Shown: positions 1 through 9,212 of the stretch, one piece after another | Position numbering within the stretch: position 1 is the stretch's first letter | How the letters are laid out: each line of letters opens with the position of its first letter | DNA from: Curtobacterium sp. 9128 | Lineage (GTDB): Bacteria > Actinomycetota > Actinomycetes > Actinomycetales > Microbacteriaceae | Reading direction: 5' to 3' | DNA length: 64,000 bases | NCBI RefSeq assembly: GCF_900086645.1 | Contig: NZ_LT576451.1 | Location: 2,542,001 to 2,606,000 of the forward strand | Notes under the pieces: generated by a model | The model's database searches: none | What the model saw: the letters and a program-made list of their open reading frames with translations, nothing else | What the model was told of the DNA's origin: nothing | Program-made: the position numbers and the translations under genes

Positions 1-5
1 GCTCG

Positions 6-320
6 GTGTCCGCCCGACGGAAGTTCGCGATCGAGGTCGCACTCCGACAGCCGTTCCGAACCGATCGGCGCGTGCCGGTCGTCTCGGGAACGGATCCGGC
101 TCCCGAAGCGGTGTTGCGACAGCTCGAAGCGCTCGGCGCGGCAGCGGACACACCGTGTGTGGTGTTCACGGTCGACGGCAATGCGTTCGTCCAGGATCTC
201 CGGTCAGCCCTGGACGAGCACGCCGGACAAGCTGGAGGTGTCGTGGTGTCGGTCGCGCCCGGCGCGCTGGTCTACACGGAGTCCGAGCGGGGAGACCGGT
301 TCGTCCTGCATCGTCTGTGA
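6..320 (+). CDS. Hypothetical protein, possibly 5'-truncated by window edge
   Basis: I do not recognise this protein. The frame stays open to the left edge, so the GTG at 6 may be internal and the gene may begin outside the window. The visible 104 residues have a basic N-terminus and two hydrophobic strand-like stretches (CVVFTVDG near residue 51, GVVVSVAPGAL near residue 78), compatible with a small alpha/beta fold, but there is no motif I can name. It stops seven bases before the dif site, so it is the gene adjoining the terminus on this side. It could be the C-terminal part of a longer protein. Confidence 0.5.
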   Translation: MSARRKFAIEVALRQPFRTDRRVPVVSGTDPAPEAVLRQLEALGAAADTPCVVFTVDGNAFVQDLRSALDEHAGQAGGVVVSVAPGALVYTESERGDRFVLHRL

Positions 321-327
321 ACGCACG

Positions 328-355
328 AACTGACATAATATGCATTATCGGCGCC
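328..355 (-). other. dif: dif chromosome dimer resolution site (XerC/XerD)
   Basis: Read on the minus strand, these 28 bases divide into an 11-bp XerC half GGCGCCGATAA, a 6-bp core TGCATA and an 11-bp XerD half TTATGTCAGTT. From memory of the E. coli dif sequence, 21 of 28 positions agree. The GCCGATAAT...TTATGTCA frame also fits the actinobacterial dif pattern as I recall it. At dif, XerC and XerD resolve chromosome dimers under FtsK control, and dif lies in the replication terminus. AT-richness (about half A/T) stands out sharply from the surrounding DNA. The coding strand of the genes does not help orient it. Confidence 0.88.
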
Positions 356-538
356 TAGATGGAACGCAGGGACCCAGGAGCCCGGCCACTCGGATGAGGT
401 TGCACGCTCTTGGTAGCGCATCGCCTCCGAACAGCCAGGCCGAGTAGCTCCGGAGGTGGTCGGGGTCGGGACCGATCAGTCCGACGTTCACGACAAGGAT
501 CCCCATCGCCCGGGGTTGCCGACTCGTGGCGCTCCGCG

Positions 539-549
539 AGCTGACATAA
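539..549 (-). other. Second XerD-type half-site
   Basis: The minus-strand TTATGTCAGCT matches the dif XerD half in 10 of 11 positions and has the same orientation, 211 bp away. The core and XerC half beside it are not preserved. It may be the remnant of a Xer-mediated integration beside dif, or chance. Confidence 0.4.
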
Positions 550-579
550 CGAGGGCGCGGCAGAGGGCTGCTCGCGATA

Positions 580-621
580 GCGACGGGCAACATCCACTTC
601 TCAGTGGATGCTGCCCGTCGC
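580..621. terminator. 19-bp inverted repeat between convergent genes
   Basis: Arms at 580-598 and 603-621 pair in 18 of 19 positions around a 4-base loop. The hairpin lies between the plus-strand gene ending at 320 and the minus-strand gene ending at 657, as a bidirectional terminator would. There is no long U-run. Confidence 0.6.
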
Positions 622-656
622 CGTTCGAGCGCGCCGTGTCCGTCTGACGACGTGCC

Positions 657-818
657 CTACGACTTCTCCCCGTCCTCGGTGGGGACGTCGTCGGCGTCGA
701 TCTCGAGCGCCGCGCTCTCCTCCCCCGACTCCTCGAGCACCTCGGGCTCGGTGTCGGGCTGCTCGGGCGCTCCGCCTTGCGTGGTCTCTTCTGCCGGATC
801 CGGCTGGCTGTAACTCAT
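657..818 (-). CDS. Small acidic protein of unknown function (53 aa)
   Basis: The frame runs ATG (816-818) to TAG (657-659) and encodes 53 residues, starting MSYSQPDPAEETTQGG and ending DDVPTEDGEKS. It has about 16 Asp/Glu against a single Lys, no Cys and no hydrophobic segment, so it is probably disordered. I recognise no family. Support comes from the composition, which differs from the Arg/Pro-rich translations of unused frames nearby, and from the terminator-like hairpin at 580-621 just beyond its stop. No clear ribosome binding site is seen. It may be a real small protein conserved near dif, or a chance frame. Confidence 0.45.
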   Translation of the reverse strand: MSYSQPDPAEETTQGGAPEQPDTEPEVLEESGEESAALEIDADDVPTEDGEKS

Positions 819-1159
819 GGTCGCGACCGTACGCGCGCCACGCTGGAACGGCCGTCAGCCGCCGCCTTCCGGACTGGAGGCTCGGCTCGCTCCCGGCACC
901 GCGCCTCCTGTCCGCCCGTGGACGGCCTGGCCCTACGCGCGAATGCGCAGAAAGCGCGACCGGAACACGACTCCGCCCGTAACTTCCGCGCACTCGATGT
1001 GGAGCCTGCACGCGACCGCACGCGACCGGTCGGGATCCGTCACCACAGACGATCGAGTGCGCAGAAAACGAGGCCGGAACCCCTTCCAGCCCGCAACTTC
1101 CGCGCACTCGATGTGGAGCTCTCACTCACCGGCACGCACCCGCACCGGCACCCGGCCGC
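819..1159. other. Intergenic region with two degenerate repeat units
   Basis: No gene is supported in this 341-base gap. It holds two units of the ATCGAGTGCGCAGAA-bounded repeat family (938-998 and 1051-1112) and, near 871-926, weak traces of the GGGAGGC/GCCTCCC palindrome family. Confidence 0.55.
938..1112. repeat. Two units of the GAGTGCGCAGAA intergenic repeat
   Basis: Unit 1051-1112 starts GATCGAGTGCGCAGAA and ends TTCCGCGCACTCGAT, which is its inverted complement apart from one base. Unit 938-998 is the same arrangement with a decayed left arm. The right ends are copies of each other: 25 identical bases at 981-1005 and 1095-1119. Related units occur at 36279-36662 and 38829-38889. Confidence 0.7.
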
Positions 1160-3526
<2,367 letters not shown>

Positions 3527-3533
3527 GCCGATC

Positions 3534-3539
3534 AGGGTA
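3534..3539 (-). promoter_or_regulatory. -10 box of leaderless UvrA-like gene
   Basis: TACCCT on the minus strand is followed by seven bases and the ATG at 3526. The opposing VOC gene has CATACT at 3580-3585, six bases before its own ATG, so both divergent genes look leaderless. Confidence 0.5.
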
Positions 3540-3591
3540 CCGACCGGACCGCTGTCCGGACGGCGTCGGTGGCCACGGCCATACTGGCGCC

Positions 3592-3984
3592 ATGGCACTC
3601 CGCTGGTACTCGATCGTCGTCGACAGCCACGACCCGCACGCGCTCGCGCGGTGGTGGGGTGAGACGCTCGCGTGGCCGGTCGTGAACGAGTCCGACGACG
3701 AAGCCGTGATCGCGCCGGAACACGCGCTCGAGCTCCCGGAGGGCACGCCGCGCGAGCACCAGCCGCAGGGGCTCGTCTTCGTGCCGGTGCCGGAGGGCAA
3801 GACCGTGAAGAACCGGCTCCACATCGACCTCGCACCCGCGCCGGACGACTCGCACCAGGCAGAGATCGACGCCCTGGTGGCTCGGGGCGCGACGCTCGCC
3901 GACGTCGGTCAGCGCGACGTGCCGTGGGTGGTGCTGGCCGATCCCGAGGGCAACGAGTTCTGCGTGCTCACGCCCCGCGAGTGA
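3592..3984 (+). CDS. VOC family / glyoxalase-like protein
   Basis: A 130-residue protein with the look of a single glyoxalase-like (VOC) domain of the type that opens with a short beta strand and HDPHALARWWGETL, and closes with VVLADPEGNEFCVL. The last motif, DPEGNEFC, is characteristic of the family and carries the C-terminal metal-ligand Glu. Such proteins include small dioxygenases, glyoxalases and antibiotic-binding proteins, and the substrate cannot be read from sequence. It is divergent from the UvrA-like gene, with 65 bases between starts. Its 3' end overlaps the NUDIX gene on the other strand by 17 bases. Confidence 0.85.
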   Translation: MALRWYSIVVDSHDPHALARWWGETLAWPVVNESDDEAVIAPEHALELPEGTPREHQPQGLVFVPVPEGKTVKNRLHIDLAPAPDDSHQAEIDALVARGATLADVGQRDVPWVVLADPEGNEFCVLTPRE

Positions 3985-4426
3985 CCCGCCGGACCAGGTC
4001 GGGCAGCTCGGCGGGCTCGAACGGCTCGTCCGTGGCGTCGAGCTCGTCGGCCGTCCACCAGCGGGAACCGAGGATGTCGACCCGCTCGTCGTCGGTCCAC
4101 TCGTCGCTCGACAGCACGAACCCGGTGGTCTGCACGACGTAGAACTCGGAGTGTCCGCGGTCGTGGTCCGCCTGGTCCCACGTGACGTCGAAGTCCCACG
4201 ACCAGACCGGTTCACCCGGGTCGGTGATCACGATGCCGGTCTCCTCGCGGAGCTCCCGGATCGCGGCGTCGCGGTGCGTCTCGCCCGGGTCGACTCCCCC
4301 ACCAGGCGTGATCCACCGGTGGAAGCCGTCGGACGACGGGGCGTTCGTGTCCATCAGGAACACGCGACCGTCGTCGTCGAGCAGCAGGATGCGGGAAGTC
4401 AGGCGGAGCCCGGGTGCAGCAGTCAC
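3968..4426 (-). CDS. NUDIX hydrolase
   Basis: A 152-residue NUDIX pyrophosphohydrolase. The NUDIX box (G-x5-E-x7-REUxEExGU) is complete at about residues 43-65: GGGVDPGETHRDAAIRELRE followed by ETGI. The preceding RWITPGGG is the usual lead-in. Family members hydrolyse nucleoside diphosphates linked to another moiety. The substrate here is unknown. GTG at 4426 is preferred because TAGCGT (4434-4439) lies seven bases upstream, a leaderless arrangement. It converges on and overlaps the VOC gene by 17 bases, so the two messages would be antisense at their 3' ends. Confidence 0.9.
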   Translation of the reverse strand: MTAAPGLRLTSRILLLDDDGRVFLMDTNAPSSDGFHRWITPGGGVDPGETHRDAAIRELREETGIVITDPGEPVWSWDFDVTWDQADHDRGHSEFYVVQTTGFVLSSDEWTDDERVDILGSRWWTADELDATDEPFEPAELPDLVRRVTRGA

Positions 4427-4449
4427 CCGGCCGACGCTACCCCGACTGA

Positions 4450-5211
4450 TCAGGCCGTGAAGCCGCTGACGTCGCCGACCAGGCGCGTGTTGTCCGCGGG
4501 GATCGGCTCGACCGCGGCGAGGGCGATCTCGGCGGCGAACTCGGACACGCTGTAGAGCTTGCCGACGGCCCCGCGGCGTTCCTCGATCGCACCGGGGTTG
4601 ATGCGGTTCAGGAGCGTCGCCGTGATCGTGCCCTCGATCATGTCGCCGGAGACGACGACGAACTCGATGCCGGCTGCTTCGAGCTGCGGGAGGAGCTCGC
4701 GGAGCGCGGTCTCACCGGCGTGCTTGCTCTTGGCGACGGGCAGGTACTCCGGCAGCGTCTCGGCGGTCTCGACGAAGTGGGCCTGGTGGCTCGTGACGAA
4801 CACGATGCGGGAGCCGGCGGCCATGTGCGGCACGGCGGTCTGGAGCATGTCGACCTGCGCGTCGCGGTTCAGACGGAGCGCGTAGTCCTCGCCCATGCCG
4901 GACTCCATCCCACCCGACGCGTTGAGCACCAGGAGGTCGATGCCGCCCCATGCCTGCACCACGGTGTCGACCATCGCCTGCACCGAGTCGTGGTCGGTCA
5001 GGTCGGCGCCGACCGCGAGGGCCTCTCCCCCGGCGGCGACGATGCCCTCGGCGATCTGCTCGGCGCGGCGGGCCTTGTTCCGGTAGTTGACGACAACCTT
5101 GGCGCCCGCTTCCGCAAGGTACCCGACGGTGTCTGCGCCGATGCCGCGGGACGAGCCGGTGACGAGGGCGCGCTTGCCGGCGAGGGATCCGGGGGCGAGG
5201 GGGCTGCTCAC
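4450..5211 (-). CDS. SDR family oxidoreductase with atypical active site
   Basis: A 253-residue short-chain dehydrogenase/reductase. The nucleotide-binding glycine motif TGSSRGIG and the NASGG motif are present, giving a Rossmann fold for NAD(P). The catalytic region reads EYLPVAKSKHAGE, so the spacing is Tyr-x4-Lys rather than the canonical Tyr-x3-Lys. The substrate is unknown. I start at GTG 5211 because GGAG lies nine bases upstream and a TAGGCT box at 5254-5259 leaves a 5' leader of about 36 bases. The alternative ATG at 5241 would add ten residues. Confidence 0.85.
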   Translation of the reverse strand: MSSPLAPGSLAGKRALVTGSSRGIGADTVGYLAEAGAKVVVNYRNKARRAEQIAEGIVAAGGEALAVGADLTDHDSVQAMVDTVVQAWGGIDLLVLNASGGMESGMGEDYALRLNRDAQVDMLQTAVPHMAAGSRIVFVTSHQAHFVETAETLPEYLPVAKSKHAGETALRELLPQLEAAGIEFVVVSGDMIEGTITATLLNRINPGAIEERRGAVGKLYSVSEFAAEIALAAVEPIPADNTRLVGDVSGFTA

Positions 5212-5361
5212 AGTGGTGTTCTCCAGTTCGTGACCGTGCATCGGGACCGGTCGAGCCTACCAATCCGTGCGCCCGGTCAGACGTCGTTTGATATGTTGAA
5301 CGGACTTGAACCGGCCGTCGCGACGCAGCGCTGCCGCGCGCGACCGAGGGAGGGAGATCGC

Positions 5362-5835
5362 GTGAACATCTCGGATTGGATCCAGACCATCGTCTGGATC
5401 GCTCTGGTGCTGGTGTTGGGGGTGGTCGAGGTGTTCACCCTCGACTTCATCTTCATCATGCTCGCAGCCGGAGCAGCGGGCGGCTTGATCGCCGCGCTCA
5501 TCGGCGCGGAGTGGTGGCTGTCCGCCATCATCGCCGCGGCCGTCGCGCTCCTGCTCCTCGCGCTCGTCCGGCCCCGGCTCCTCGTCGCGCTCGGCCGGAA
5601 CGCCGACCCCCACCGCACCGGCGTCGAGGGACTGGTCGGCATGCCGGGCACGGTCGCCGTCGCCTTCACCTCCACCGCCCCCGGCCAGGTCCGCCTGGCG
5701 AACGGCGAGACCTGGAGCGCGCGCATCGACGTCGCCGCCCCCGATCGCACCCCGCCGCTCGGCACCCACGTCGTCGTCGAGTCCATCGAGGGCTCGACCG
5801 CCGTCGTCCGCATCGAACAGAAGGCTGCTTCATGA
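5362..5835 (+). CDS. NfeD family membrane protein
   Basis: A 157-residue NfeD-type protein: two or three hydrophobic segments in the first 75 residues, followed by a soluble OB-fold-like domain beginning near EGLVGMPGTVAV and ending VVVESIEGSTAVVRI. NfeD proteins pair with SPFH/flotillin proteins in membrane microdomains. That pairing is seen here: the TGA overlaps the ATG of the SPFH gene by four bases (ATGA). The GTG start follows an AGGGAGGGAG ribosome binding site at about 5346-5355. Confidence 0.9.
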   Translation: MNISDWIQTIVWIALVLVLGVVEVFTLDFIFIMLAAGAAGGLIAALIGAEWWLSAIIAAAVALLLLALVRPRLLVALGRNADPHRTGVEGLVGMPGTVAVAFTSTAPGQVRLANGETWSARIDVAAPDRTPPLGTHVVVESIEGSTAVVRIEQKAAS

Positions 5836-7025
5836 CCCTCGAACCCGGGACGATCGTGCTCCTCGTACTGATCGTCGTCATCGTCATCTTCGTGATCGTC
5901 GTGCTCGCCAAGGCGATCCGCATCGTCCCGCAGGCGACTGCGGGCGTCGTGGAGCGCCTCGGCAAGTACCACAAGACGCTCGCCCCCGGCCTGAACCTGC
6001 TCGTGCCGTTCATCGACCGCCTCCGGCCGCTGCTCGACATGCGTGAACAGGTCGTCTCGTTCCCGCCGCAGCCCGTGATCACCGAGGACAACCTCGTCGT
6101 CTCGATCGACACGGTCGTCTACTTCCAGGTCACGGACGCCCGCGCCGCCACCTACGAGATCGCGAACTACCTCGGCGCCGTCGAGCAGCTGACGACCACC
6201 ACGCTCCGCAACGTCGTCGGTGGTCTCAACCTCGAGGAAGCACTGACCAGCCGGGACAACATCAACGGCCAGCTCCGCGTCGTCCTGGACGAGGCGACCG
6301 GCAAGTGGGGCATCCGTGTCGGGCGGGTCGAGCTCAAGGCGATCGAACCGCCCGTGTCGATCGTCGACGCCATGGAGCAGCAGCTCCGTGCGGAGCGGAA
6401 CCGTCGTGCCGCGATCCTGCAGGCCGAGGGCACCAAGCAGTCGCAGATCCTCGAGGCAGAGGGTCAGCGGCAGGCGGCGATCCTCGCCGCAGAGGGTGAC
6501 GCCAAGGCCCAGGTGCTCCGCGCCGAGGGTGAAGCGCAGGCCATCGCCACGGTGTTCGACGCCATCCACACCGGCGACCCGGACGAGAAGCTGCTGTCGT
6601 ACCAGTACCTGCAGACCCTGCCGAAGATCGCCGAGGGCACGGCGAACAAGCTCTGGATGATCCCGAGCGAGTTCACCGAGGCCCTCTCCGGCATCGCGAA
6701 GGGCTTCACCGCTCCCCGGTCCGGCGGCGGCGCTCCGGCGGCCGGCGCTGCTGGCGGCAGCGACTTCCTCGCGAAGATATCCAAGCTCGCGAGCGAGAGC
6801 CTCGCGAACACCGCGGTCTCCGACCCCGCGGGTGGCAACGCCGGTGCGAACCCGAACGCCACCGCGGCAGACATCGTCCCGGACTCGGTGCTCGACGAGC
6901 GACTCGCCGAGTCGAACCGCAGCGTCGATGAGAAGCTCCGCGCCGCGGCCGACGCGACGCGAGCGCAGCTCGCGGACCAGCAGGCCCAGCAGGACCGGCA
7001 GGACCAGCAGGACCAGCAGCAGTAG
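5832..7025 (+). CDS. SPFH/band 7 (stomatin/flotillin-like) membrane protein
   Basis: A 397-residue SPFH protein anchored by one N-terminal transmembrane segment (residues about 8-30). The band 7 domain runs from VPQATAGVVERLGKYHKTL to about residue 190. A coiled-coil with Glu-Ala-Glu-Gly repeats follows (LQAEGTKQSQILEAEGQRQA), as in stomatin and QmcA. The C-terminal tail is Gly/Ala-rich and ends in Gln/Asp repeats (DRQDQQDQQQ). It is translationally coupled to NfeD and followed by a strong hairpin (7049-7092). The final 18 bases, including the stop, are immediately repeated with one change (7012-7029 and 7030-7047). Confidence 0.92.
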   Translation: MTLEPGTIVLLVLIVVIVIFVIVVLAKAIRIVPQATAGVVERLGKYHKTLAPGLNLLVPFIDRLRPLLDMREQVVSFPPQPVITEDNLVVSIDTVVYFQVTDARAATYEIANYLGAVEQLTTTTLRNVVGGLNLEEALTSRDNINGQLRVVLDEATGKWGIRVGRVELKAIEPPVSIVDAMEQQLRAERNRRAAILQAEGTKQSQILEAEGQRQAAILAAEGDAKAQVLRAEGEAQAIATVFDAIHTGDPDEKLLSYQYLQTLPKIAEGTANKLWMIPSEFTEALSGIAKGFTAPRSGGGAPAAGAAGGSDFLAKISKLASESLANTAVSDPAGGNAGANPNATAADIVPDSVLDERLAESNRSVDEKLRAAADATRAQLADQQAQQDRQDQQDQQQ

Positions 7026-7047
7026 CACGACCAGCACCAGTAGCACG
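7012..7047 (+). repeat. 18-bp tandem duplication across a stop codon
   Basis: ACCAGCAGCAGTAGCACG at 7012-7029 is followed directly by the same sequence with one change (7030-7047). The first copy contains the SPFH gene's TAG. Because this lies in a Gln/Asp-repeat tail, simple slippage can explain it. Confidence 0.6.
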
Positions 7048-7048
7048 G

Positions 7049-7092
7049 AACGACGAAGGCCCGCTCCCATCGGGGAGCGGGCCTTCGTCGTT
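7049..7092. terminator. Bidirectional terminator hairpin
   Basis: Arms 7049-7068 and 7073-7092 pair perfectly over 20 bp around a 4-base loop (ATCG). It sits between the convergent SPFH gene and rbpA, and can serve both. Confidence 0.8.
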
Positions 7093-7102
7093 CGTCAGTG
7101 CC

Positions 7103-7453
7103 TCAGGCGCCGCGACGGGCGCGCAGGAACTGCAGTCGTTCTTGGAGCAGTTCCTCGAGCTCCTCGCGCGAGCGCCGCTCGAGCAGCATGTCCCAGTGGG
7201 TACGTGGCGCCTTGACGTCTTCTGCCGCGACCTCGACGGGCACCCCGTCGTCGCCGAGCAGGCGCCCTTCGCGTCCGCTCCTGGGGTCGGCCCAGCTCTG
7301 CGGGACCTCTGCCTCGGCAGAGAACACGACGTCGAACGTCTCGCCCGAGTCGGTCTGGTAGACCGCGCGCTTGCGGTCAGAGAGCTCGACGCCCTCTTCG
7401 CTCTGGAGGCTCTGGCTCCCGAGCCGCATGCCGCGGAGACTCCGATCAGCCAT
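7103..7453 (-). CDS. rbpA: RNA polymerase-binding protein RbpA
   Basis: A 116-residue RbpA, an actinobacterial transcription factor that binds RNA polymerase and the principal sigma factor and stabilises the open complex. Visible hallmarks are the N-terminal ADRSLRGMRLGSQSLQSEEG, the core RKRAVYQTDSGETFDVVFS and the C-terminal sigma-interacting helix THWDMLLERRSREELEELL. The length matches the family (about 110-125). The ATG follows GAGAGGAG at a six-base spacing. The gene stands alone, ending at a bidirectional hairpin. Confidence 0.96.
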   Translation of the reverse strand: MADRSLRGMRLGSQSLQSEEGVELSDRKRAVYQTDSGETFDVVFSAEAEVPQSWADPRSGREGRLLGDDGVPVEVAAEDVKAPRTHWDMLLERRSREELEELLQERLQFLRARRGA

Positions 7454-7566
7454 GGTGGACTCCTCTCGCTCGTTCCCCCCTTGCAACACTGTCCCACGCG
7501 GGTTCGTTCCGGAGCATCCGCATTCACAGTGGGTTCCCAGTGCGGGCCCGCGGGACGGGCGGCCGC

Positions 7567-9129
7567 TCAGCGGCGGCGGCGGGGCGTGTGGAACGGGGCG
7601 CAGGCGATGAGGACGAGGAGCCCGCCGAGCGAGAGGACGAGCGCGACCAGACCGGACACGACGGTGGCCGGCGTCGTGGAAGTGCTGAGGGGGACGTCGG
7701 TCACCATCGAGGTCGCGGTGTACTCCGGCACGCGGTCGATCGTCCGCCCGGAGGGGTCGATCACCTGCGAGGCGCCGACGGTCGAGATGTTCACGAGCGA
7801 CCGGCCGGTCTCGATGGCCCGCATCCGCGCGATCTCGAGCTGCTGTAGGTTCTCGTCGGTGCCGGAGAAGTCGGCGTTGTTCGTCTGCGCGAGGATCACC
7901 TGCGCGCCGCCGCGGGCCATGTCCCGCGTCAGCCCGTCGTCGACGATGTCGAAGCAGATCGCGATGCCCGCCTTGATCCCGGCGACGTCGAGCACGTTCG
8001 GCTTCGTCCCCGGCGTGTAGTCGCGCTGCAGCAGTCCGATGAGCGACGGCGCGAGCTTGGAGAAGAACCACCGGTCCGGGACGTACTCGCCGAAGGGCAC
8101 CGGGCGCTTCTTGTCGTAGGACGACTGCCATCCGTCGGCGGTCCACACGAACGACGTGTTGTGGAGCACACCCGACGGTGTCTGGGTGATCGCGCCGGCC
8201 ACGACGGGTGCGCCGACGGACTGCACGACGGAGTGCAGCGCGCTCGCGATCACGGGCTGCTGGCGCGGGTCGAACTCCGCGGACGCCTCCGGCCAGACGA
8301 CCAGGTCGACGCCCTTCGCGGACACGTCGGTCGCGGCGACCTGCGACTCGAGGACCTGCCCGGGCGCCGCCCGGTCGAAGTACCCGGCGGGACCGTTCCC
8401 CTGCACGGACTCGATGCGGATCGTCCCGTCGGTCGCTGTCGGCCAGGCGGGGACGGCGAGCACCGCCGCCACGAGGAGTCCGGCGACGGCGACGCGCATC
8501 CGGAGCTGGATCCCCCCGACGAGTCCCAGCGAGACGACGACGGCGACGCAGTACACGACGACGAACGACAACCCGAGGACGCCGACGTACGCGACGAGGT
8601 GGGCGAACGGGCTCTCGGACTGCGACAGCCCGACCCGCCCCCACGCGAACCCCCCGTACGGCCAGCTCCCGGAGAACCACTCGCGACCGGTCCACAGTGC
8701 GGCGACCACAGCCGGGAGGCCCCACACGCGTCCGGCGGTCGAGGGCACGACGCGCGCGACCCAGCGGTACGCGAGGGCGATCGCGACGCTGCCGAGTGCG
8801 AACATGGCCGCCTCGAACAGCGCGAGCGCGAGCCACGGGACCGGCCCCAGGTAGCGCCCGGCCCACGAGATGGCCGGGATCCAGAACGCGACTCCCCCGA
8901 GGTAGCCGAGCCATGCCGCACGGCGCCACCCCTGTCCCATGGCGGACAGCAGCAGACAGGCGACCGCGGGGTAGGCGAGGAACCACCACCCGGGCGACGG
9001 GAAGGACAGTGCGAACAGGAGTCCCCCGATGACCGCCAGCGGCAGCGCGATCCGTACCGGCAGCGCCGCGAAGGGCGACGGCCTCGAGACACCGCCAAGT
9101 CCTTCAGACACAGCGGGAATTGGCGGCAT
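7567..9129 (-). CDS. lnt: Apolipoprotein N-acyltransferase
   Basis: A 520-residue Lnt, which adds the third acyl chain to the N-terminal Cys of lipoproteins. The first about 240 residues form multiple membrane spans (for example FALSFPSPGWWFLAYPAVAC), followed by a carbon-nitrogen hydrolase domain. The catalytic triad can be seen: Glu in VVWPEAS, Lys in YDKKRPVPFGEYVP and Cys in AICFDIVDDG. I use the ATG at 9129; in-frame sequence upstream is Arg/Pro-rich and unlikely to be coding. It follows helY after 83 bases on the same strand. Confidence 0.93.
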   Translation of the reverse strand: MPPIPAVSEGLGGVSRPSPFAALPVRIALPLAVIGGLLFALSFPSPGWWFLAYPAVACLLLSAMGQGWRRAAWLGYLGGVAFWIPAISWAGRYLGPVPWLALALFEAAMFALGSVAIALAYRWVARVVPSTAGRVWGLPAVVAALWTGREWFSGSWPYGGFAWGRVGLSQSESPFAHLVAYVGVLGLSFVVVYCVAVVVSLGLVGGIQLRMRVAVAGLLVAAVLAVPAWPTATDGTIRIESVQGNGPAGYFDRAAPGQVLESQVAATDVSAKGVDLVVWPEASAEFDPRQQPVIASALHSVVQSVGAPVVAGAITQTPSGVLHNTSFVWTADGWQSSYDKKRPVPFGEYVPDRWFFSKLAPSLIGLLQRDYTPGTKPNVLDVAGIKAGIAICFDIVDDGLTRDMARGGAQVILAQTNNADFSGTDENLQQLEIARMRAIETGRSLVNISTVGASQVIDPSGRTIDRVPEYTATSMVTDVPLSTSTTPATVVSGLVALVLSLGGLLVLIACAPFHTPRRRR

Positions 9130-9212
9130 CTCGGACGGACCGCGGCGTCTCGATGGGACGCGACCAACCGGCGGACGCACGCCGGTCTCGGGAACCTGCA
9201 CCGGGCCTCCCG

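Larger units (their letters stand above)
321..656. other. Intergenic region around dif
   Basis: This 336-base gap holds the dif site (328-355), a second XerD-type half-site (539-549) and a strong inverted repeat (580-621). I see no convincing gene in it. Short open frames on both strands between 345 and 647 have arginine/proline/serine-rich translations typical of unused frames in GC-rich DNA. Confidence 0.5.

Noticed and set aside
345..597. Minus-strand frames of 80-82 codons next to dif
   Set aside because: Both are Arg/Pro/Ser-rich, overlap each other in different frames and the dif site, and have no start signal.
9130..9212. A GGGAGGC palindrome between helY and lnt
   Set aside because: Only the right-hand GGGCCTCCCGT is present at about 9202-9212. 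The left arm does not pair with it.
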